Below are positions 60,456 through 64,000 of a DNA stretch of 64,000 bases, in pieces; positions within the stretch are counted from its first letter, which is position 1; the number at the start of each line of letters is the position of its first letter. The stretch is from SAR324 cluster bacterium (GTDB taxonomy: Bacteria; SAR324; XYD2-FULL-50-16; HCM1). The notes below the pieces were generated by a model. The model had not been told where the DNA came from, made no database searches, and saw only the letters and a program-made list of their open reading frames with translations. The stretch lies in assembly GCA_002995645.1 (NCBI GenBank), contig PUHO01000005.1, positions 111,217 to 175,216 of the forward strand, in the 5' to 3' direction. A program made the translations under genes and the position numbers.

Positions 60456-63089
60456 ATGGCAATACGTGTACATGAGCTAGCTAAAAAATTAAATATACCC
60501 ACGAAAGAATTGCACTCTGCTATGCTTCAAGTAGGCTTCACAAAAACAAGTAATTTTACTACGCTTTCTGATGAAGACGTTGAAGCCATTACGCAATTCA
60601 TTAAAGGAGAATCTCCTGATACAACAAAGGCTATACAATCTAGAGAAGTTGCTTCTACTGCGGAACATAGCACAGGGCGTATACGTAAACGTGTACGTAA
60701 AGTAAAAATAGAAGAAGCTCCGGTTCAAGAAGACAAAGAACCAGATCCTATAGAAGACAGCCCTGCAGAAGAAAACAATACAGAACCGCCTATAGAAGAA
60801 AGTCCTGTAGAAGAAAACAATATAGAAACTCCTGTTGAAGAAATAAAAGAAGTCGACTCACAAGAAGCGTCGCCGATCATTTCGTTAAAAAAAGAACAGG
60901 AAGAAGAAAACAAACCTAAACCCTTAATTACACTTATAAAAAGAGATGCCGTTCCTGCTAGTCCTTTAGCTGAGAAAACAGAGCCAGAAAAGAAAGAAGT
61001 AAAAGAAACGCCACAGAACAAGGAAGAAGAACCTTTACTTACTATTATAAAAAGAGATGCCGTTCCTGCTAGCTCTTTGCCTGAAAAAAAAGAAACGCTT
61101 ACTAAAACTAAAGAAAAAGTACGTACTCCTGTTGTGGAGGAGACAGAAAGCACAAAACCGCACAAGAAACCACGTAAGAAAATACAAAGTGAAACAAAAC
61201 AAAAATGGCATAATCCTTTAACTTTAGAAGAAGAGGAAGCAAGAGTTCCCTTTGCTAAACATCATCGTAATAAAAAGCAACACTATAAAACACAGCAAGC
61301 ACCGCCTAAGCAGGAAAAGAAACACGTTTTTAACGAAAGGAAAAAAGCGATTATTATTCCTGAATCTATTTCTATTAGCGAACTAGCGTCTTCCATTGGA
61401 ATCAAAGCTGCCGATATTATTAAAACCTTGTTATCTCTTGGTATTATGGCAACTATTAACCAAACTATCGACGGAGAAACAGCGGCTTTAGTTGCAAGTG
61501 AATTTAGTATTGAAATTCAAATTCAAAATAAATCTATAGAGACCGTACTAGAACAACAAGAGGATTCAGAAGAAGAATTAACAACAAGAGCTCCTGTTGT
61601 TACAGTAATGGGACATGTGGATCATGGTAAAACGTCTTTACTAGATAAGATTAAGAAAACAAATATTACAGACAAAGAAAGTGGCGGCATAACACAACAT
61701 ATTGCTGCCTATTCAGTACATACAAAATTCGGAATGATTACTTTCTTTGATACGCCGGGACATGAAGCCTTTACAGCAATGCGCGCAAGAGGGGCTGAAG
61801 TAACTGATATCGTTATTTTAGTTGTTGCCGCAGACGAAGGATCTAAACCGCAAACAGCCGAAGCTATTGCCCATGCTAAAGCAGCTGACGTGCCGATTAT
61901 TGTGGCGCTTAGTAAATGTGATAAAGATAAAGCGGACGTAGAACGTACGATGCAACAACTACTAGAATACGATCTTACATCTGAATCTTATGGTGGGGAT
62001 ATTCCTATGCTTCCTATTTCTTCTCATACTGGAGAAGGATTAGAAACGCTTTTGGAAACGATACAACTACAAGCTGAGATCTTAGAACTTAAAGCAAATC
62101 CTAGTCGTCTTGCCGAAGGTCGCGTTGTTGAATCGCGCGTAGATCCAGGTAAAGGTAACGTTGCCACTATCTTAATTCAACGTGGATCACTGAAGATTGG
62201 AGATAGCTACGTTGCCGGATCTATTTTTGGACGTGTTCGTACTATGTGGAACGACAAGGCAAAAAAAATCACAAAAGCCGGTCCGTCTGAACCAATTGAA
62301 ATAACGGGACTTTCTGGACTTCCTCAAGCTGGCGATTCGTTTAATGTTGTAGAAGATGAAAAAAACGCAAGACGTATTGCAACAGCACGTGCTTTTGAAC
62401 AAAAAGAATCTATGCTCACTAAGAAAAAACAGATCAAATTAGACAGTCTTTTCAATAACATGGGGCAAGATGAAAAGAAATTACTTACCTTAATTATTAA
62501 GGTAGATGTGATTGGTTCACAAGAAGCATTCCAAGAAGCTATTAACAAGCTAGGCAATGACAAGGTGGGCGTTAATATAGTGCAATCTACTGTTGGCGGG
62601 ATTACGCAAACAGACGTCACTTTAGCAATGGCAACGGAATCTATTATTATTGGTTTTAATACGCGCCCTGATAACGATGCTAAACGTCTGGCATTACAAG
62701 AAAATATTGAAATTCGTTTATACTCCGTTATCTATGAAGCACTAGACGATATTGAAAAAGCACTTGAAGGTTTATTAGAGCCTGTTATCCGCGAAGAAAT
62801 TCACGGCAAAGCGCTTGTTAAGGAAACCTTTAAGATTCCTAAGATTGGCATGATTGCCGGCTGTGTTGTCACAGAAGGAAAAGCTATACGTGACGCTAGT
62901 ATCCGCGTGATTAGGGACAACCTTGTAATTCATTCTTCTAAAATAGCATCTTTGAAACGATTTAAAGACGATGTTAAGGAAGTCACGGAAGGAATGGACT
63001 GCGGTGTGAGCATTGTTTCTTATAAAGACTTAAAAGTCAATGACATACTAGAATTTTTCACTCACATTGAGCAAAAAGCAAAATTGTAA
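60456..63089 (+). CDS. infB: Translation initiation factor IF-2
   Basis: 877 residues. N-terminal IF2_N helix 'MAIRVHELAKKLNIPTKELH', a long, charged, repeat-bearing linker (about 70-280, two copies of 'IKRDAVPAS' and of 'EENNxExP'), a second IF2_N 'SISELASSIGIKAADIIKTL', then the GTPase with G1 'GHVDHGKTS' (386-394), G3 'FFDTPGHEAFTAM' and G4 'ALSKCDKDK', followed by domains II-IV. It places initiator tRNA on the ribosome. The G4 motif reads SKCD instead of NKxD. A strong ribosome site (AAGGAG) stands before the ATG. Confidence 0.96.
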   Translation: MAIRVHELAKKLNIPTKELHSAMLQVGFTKTSNFTTLSDEDVEAITQFIKGESPDTTKAIQSREVASTAEHSTGRIRKRVRKVKIEEAPVQEDKEPDPIEDSPAEENNTEPPIEESPVEENNIETPVEEIKEVDSQEASPIISLKKEQEEENKPKPLITLIKRDAVPASPLAEKTEPEKKEVKETPQNKEEEPLLTIIKRDAVPASSLPEKKETLTKTKEKVRTPVVEETESTKPHKKPRKKIQSETKQKWHNPLTLEEEEARVPFAKHHRNKKQHYKTQQAPPKQEKKHVFNERKKAIIIPESISISELASSIGIKAADIIKTLLSLGIMATINQTIDGETAALVASEFSIEIQIQNKSIETVLEQQEDSEEELTTRAPVVTVMGHVDHGKTSLLDKIKKTNITDKESGGITQHIAAYSVHTKFGMITFFDTPGHEAFTAMRARGAEVTDIVILVVAADEGSKPQTAEAIAHAKAADVPIIVALSKCDKDKADVERTMQQLLEYDLTSESYGGDIPMLPISSHTGEGLETLLETIQLQAEILELKANPSRLAEGRVVESRVDPGKGNVATILIQRGSLKIGDSYVAGSIFGRVRTMWNDKAKKITKAGPSEPIEITGLSGLPQAGDSFNVVEDEKNARRIATARAFEQKESMLTKKKQIKLDSLFNNMGQDEKKLLTLIIKVDVIGSQEAFQEAINKLGNDKVGVNIVQSTVGGITQTDVTLAMATESIIIGFNTRPDNDAKRLALQENIEIRLYSVIYEALDDIEKALEGLLEPVIREEIHGKALVKETFKIPKIGMIAGCVVTEGKAIRDASIRVIRDNLVIHSSKIASLKRFKDDVKEVTEGMDCGVSIVSYKDLKVNDILEFFTHIEQKAKL

Positions 63090-63094
63090 TTTCT

Positions 63095-63460
63095 ATGTCT
63101 ATAAATTTACAAAGAAAAAACGAACTAGTTAAAGCAACGTTAAGTCAAATTCTTTTAAAAGCTAACGACTTGATTTTACAACAAGTTTCTATTGTCAGTG
63201 TGAAACTTAGTAAAAACTCGGCTAGTGCTAGTGTAGTTTATACTTTTTCTCAGCTTCAAGATAAACCGCTTACTATTAATAAAGTGCAAGCAAAATTAAT
63301 GCAAGCAAGCGGTTTTTTCCGATCCCAATTAGCACAGCGTCTAGACTTTTGGAAGGCACCAAGCCTAACTTTTATATATGATAAAGGTCTAGATCATGCT
63401 ACTAAAATTGACTCTATCCTCGCTGAGTTGAATAAAGATTCCTCTCATTTTGATCGTTAA
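63095..63460 (+). CDS. rbfA: Ribosome-binding factor RbfA
   Basis: 121 residues, normal length. The KH-like fold is seen in 'RKNELVKATLSQILLKANDL', 'VSIVSVKLSKNSASASVVYT' and 'FFRSQLAQRLDFWKAPSLTF' with the usual 'LRSxLxxRLxLRxxPxLxF' near the end. It binds the 30S during late assembly and cold response. It follows infB by 5 bp and closes the operon. truB would often come next; instead a repeat array starts. Confidence 0.93.
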   Translation: MSINLQRKNELVKATLSQILLKANDLILQQVSIVSVKLSKNSASASVVYTFSQLQDKPLTINKVQAKLMQASGFFRSQLAQRLDFWKAPSLTFIYDKGLDHATKIDSILAELNKDSSHFDR

Positions 63461-63479
63461 TTTTTTCTACGATAATCGT

Positions 63480-64000
63480 ACAAGCAATTTTTCGTACTAG
63501 AATCAAAGCTCATTTGCTTGATTTGCTAGGGGCACAGCCGATTTTCTTGTTACATTTTGTCCTGTTTTTTTCTAGGTCATGAAAACAAGACTTTTTTCGT
63601 ACTAGAATCAAAGCTCTTTTTGCTTAATTTACTAGGCTTCCCGCCGATTTTCCTTGTCAAATTTTGTCTTGTTTTTTTCTAGGACATGAAAACAAGACTT
63701 TTTTTGTACTAGAATCAAAGCTCTTTTACTTGATTTGCTAGGGGCACAGCCGATTTTCTTGTTACATTTTGTCCTGTTTTTTTCTAGGACATGAAAACAA
63801 GACTTTTTTTGTACTAGAATCAAAGCTCATTTGCTTGATTTGCTAGGGTTCCCGCTTATTTTCTTGTTACATTTTGTCCTGTTTTTTTCTAGGTCATGAA
63901 AACAAGACTTTTTTCGTACTAGAATCAAAGCTCTTTTTGCTTAATTTACTAGGCTTCCCGCCGATTTTCCTTGTCAAATTTTGTCTTGTTTTTTTCTAGG
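63480..64000. repeat. Array of about 105-bp tandem repeats with higher-order three-unit period
   Basis: Five units begin near 63494, 63599, 63706, 63811 and 63916 (anchor 'GTACTAGAATCAAAG'), the last cut by the window edge. Spacing is 105-107 bp, and unit 2 equals unit 5 and unit 1 resembles unit 4 at an offset of 317 bp, so three-unit blocks were duplicated. Each unit contains two imperfect dyads (around 'CTAGAATCAAAG...CTTGATTTGCTAG' and 'GTCCTGTTTT...AAAACAAGAC'). Read on the minus strand, unit 2 gives a Lys/Ser-rich tail ending 'SSTKKVLFS' stop, suggesting copied 3' ends of a gene lying to the right. Nothing else is seen in this 540 bp. Confidence 0.9.

Noticed and set aside
63632..63823. 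63-codon minus-strand frame inside the repeat array
   Set aside because: It exists only because units are about 35 codons long. It is interrupted by length changes (105/107 bp), and its text is just the repeat.
63480..64000. CRISPR array
   Set aside because: Repeats of about 105 bp are directly adjacent with no variable spacers, and no cas genes are present.

Overview
The window is one continuous stretch of an AT-rich (roughly one third G+C by eye), gene-dense chromosome from a Gram-negative bacterium with a double membrane. The evidence for this is BamA, LolC/LolD, several outer-membrane beta-barrels, an LPS-heptose enzyme (HldE) and TatA. FliG and FliN imply a flagellum. No rRNA or tRNA gene, insertion sequence, phage block or CRISPR array is visible. 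The gene set (GldA/GldF-type ABC module with an auxiliary protein, lolC-lolD-bamA order, CFI-box C-terminal sorting domain, class I fumarase, deltaproteobacterial-style TatA and FliN) fits the former Deltaproteobacteria or relatives, but I cannot fix the taxon from sequence reading alone.

Region by region: 1-1426 holds the start of clpB (runs off the left edge) and frr. 1510-8825 is a compact oligo-alginate catabolism locus: a PL15 exolyase and a DEHU-reductase-like SDR on the minus strand, then, across a 402 bp divergent promoter region, an SSS-family sodium symporter and a PL17 exolyase on the plus strand. The catalytic residues of both lyases can be placed one by one against the characterised enzymes Atu3025 and Alg17c. 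9038-12792 has a small coiled-coil protein and a three-gene secreted/outer-membrane operon (reprolysin-like metalloprotease with CFI-box tail, beta-barrel, small exported protein). 13010-18858 carries fumarase, fliN, ribD, ribE, coaX and a SPOR protein. 19056-20841 is an overlapping ParA/alarmone-synthetase gene pair, the best candidate for an undescribed regulatory, toxin-antitoxin or defence module. 20911-29903 includes a degenerate histidine kinase, a membrane protein, engB, a large cNMP-binding-domain protein, clpP and a ppiB-accB-accC operon. 30086-36169 has alaS, tatA, xseB, tatD and a CDP-alcohol phosphatidyltransferase. 36596-38385 has fliG with a homocysteine-methyltransferase-like partner. 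39062-47088 has a porin, hemL and a gliding-type ABC transporter operon. 47347-55625 is an envelope block (lolC, lolD, bamA, three small beta-barrels, hldE). 55636-63460 has rsmD, two odd hypothetical genes, a DEDDh exonuclease and the rimP-nusA-infB-rbfA translation operon.

The most striking non-coding structure is a recurring one. At five places the 3' end of a gene has been copied in tandem just beyond the gene and left to decay (about 9.4, 21.8, 32.8-33.4, 36.0-36.9 and probably 63.5-64.0 kb). Most of these are convergent gene junctions. Several enzymes also carry substituted key residues (HldE C-domain, a DAG-kinase-like protein, a histidine-kinase-like protein, CoaX, the IF2 G4 motif, a homocysteine-methyltransferase-like protein), which suggests relaxed or redirected function in this lineage.
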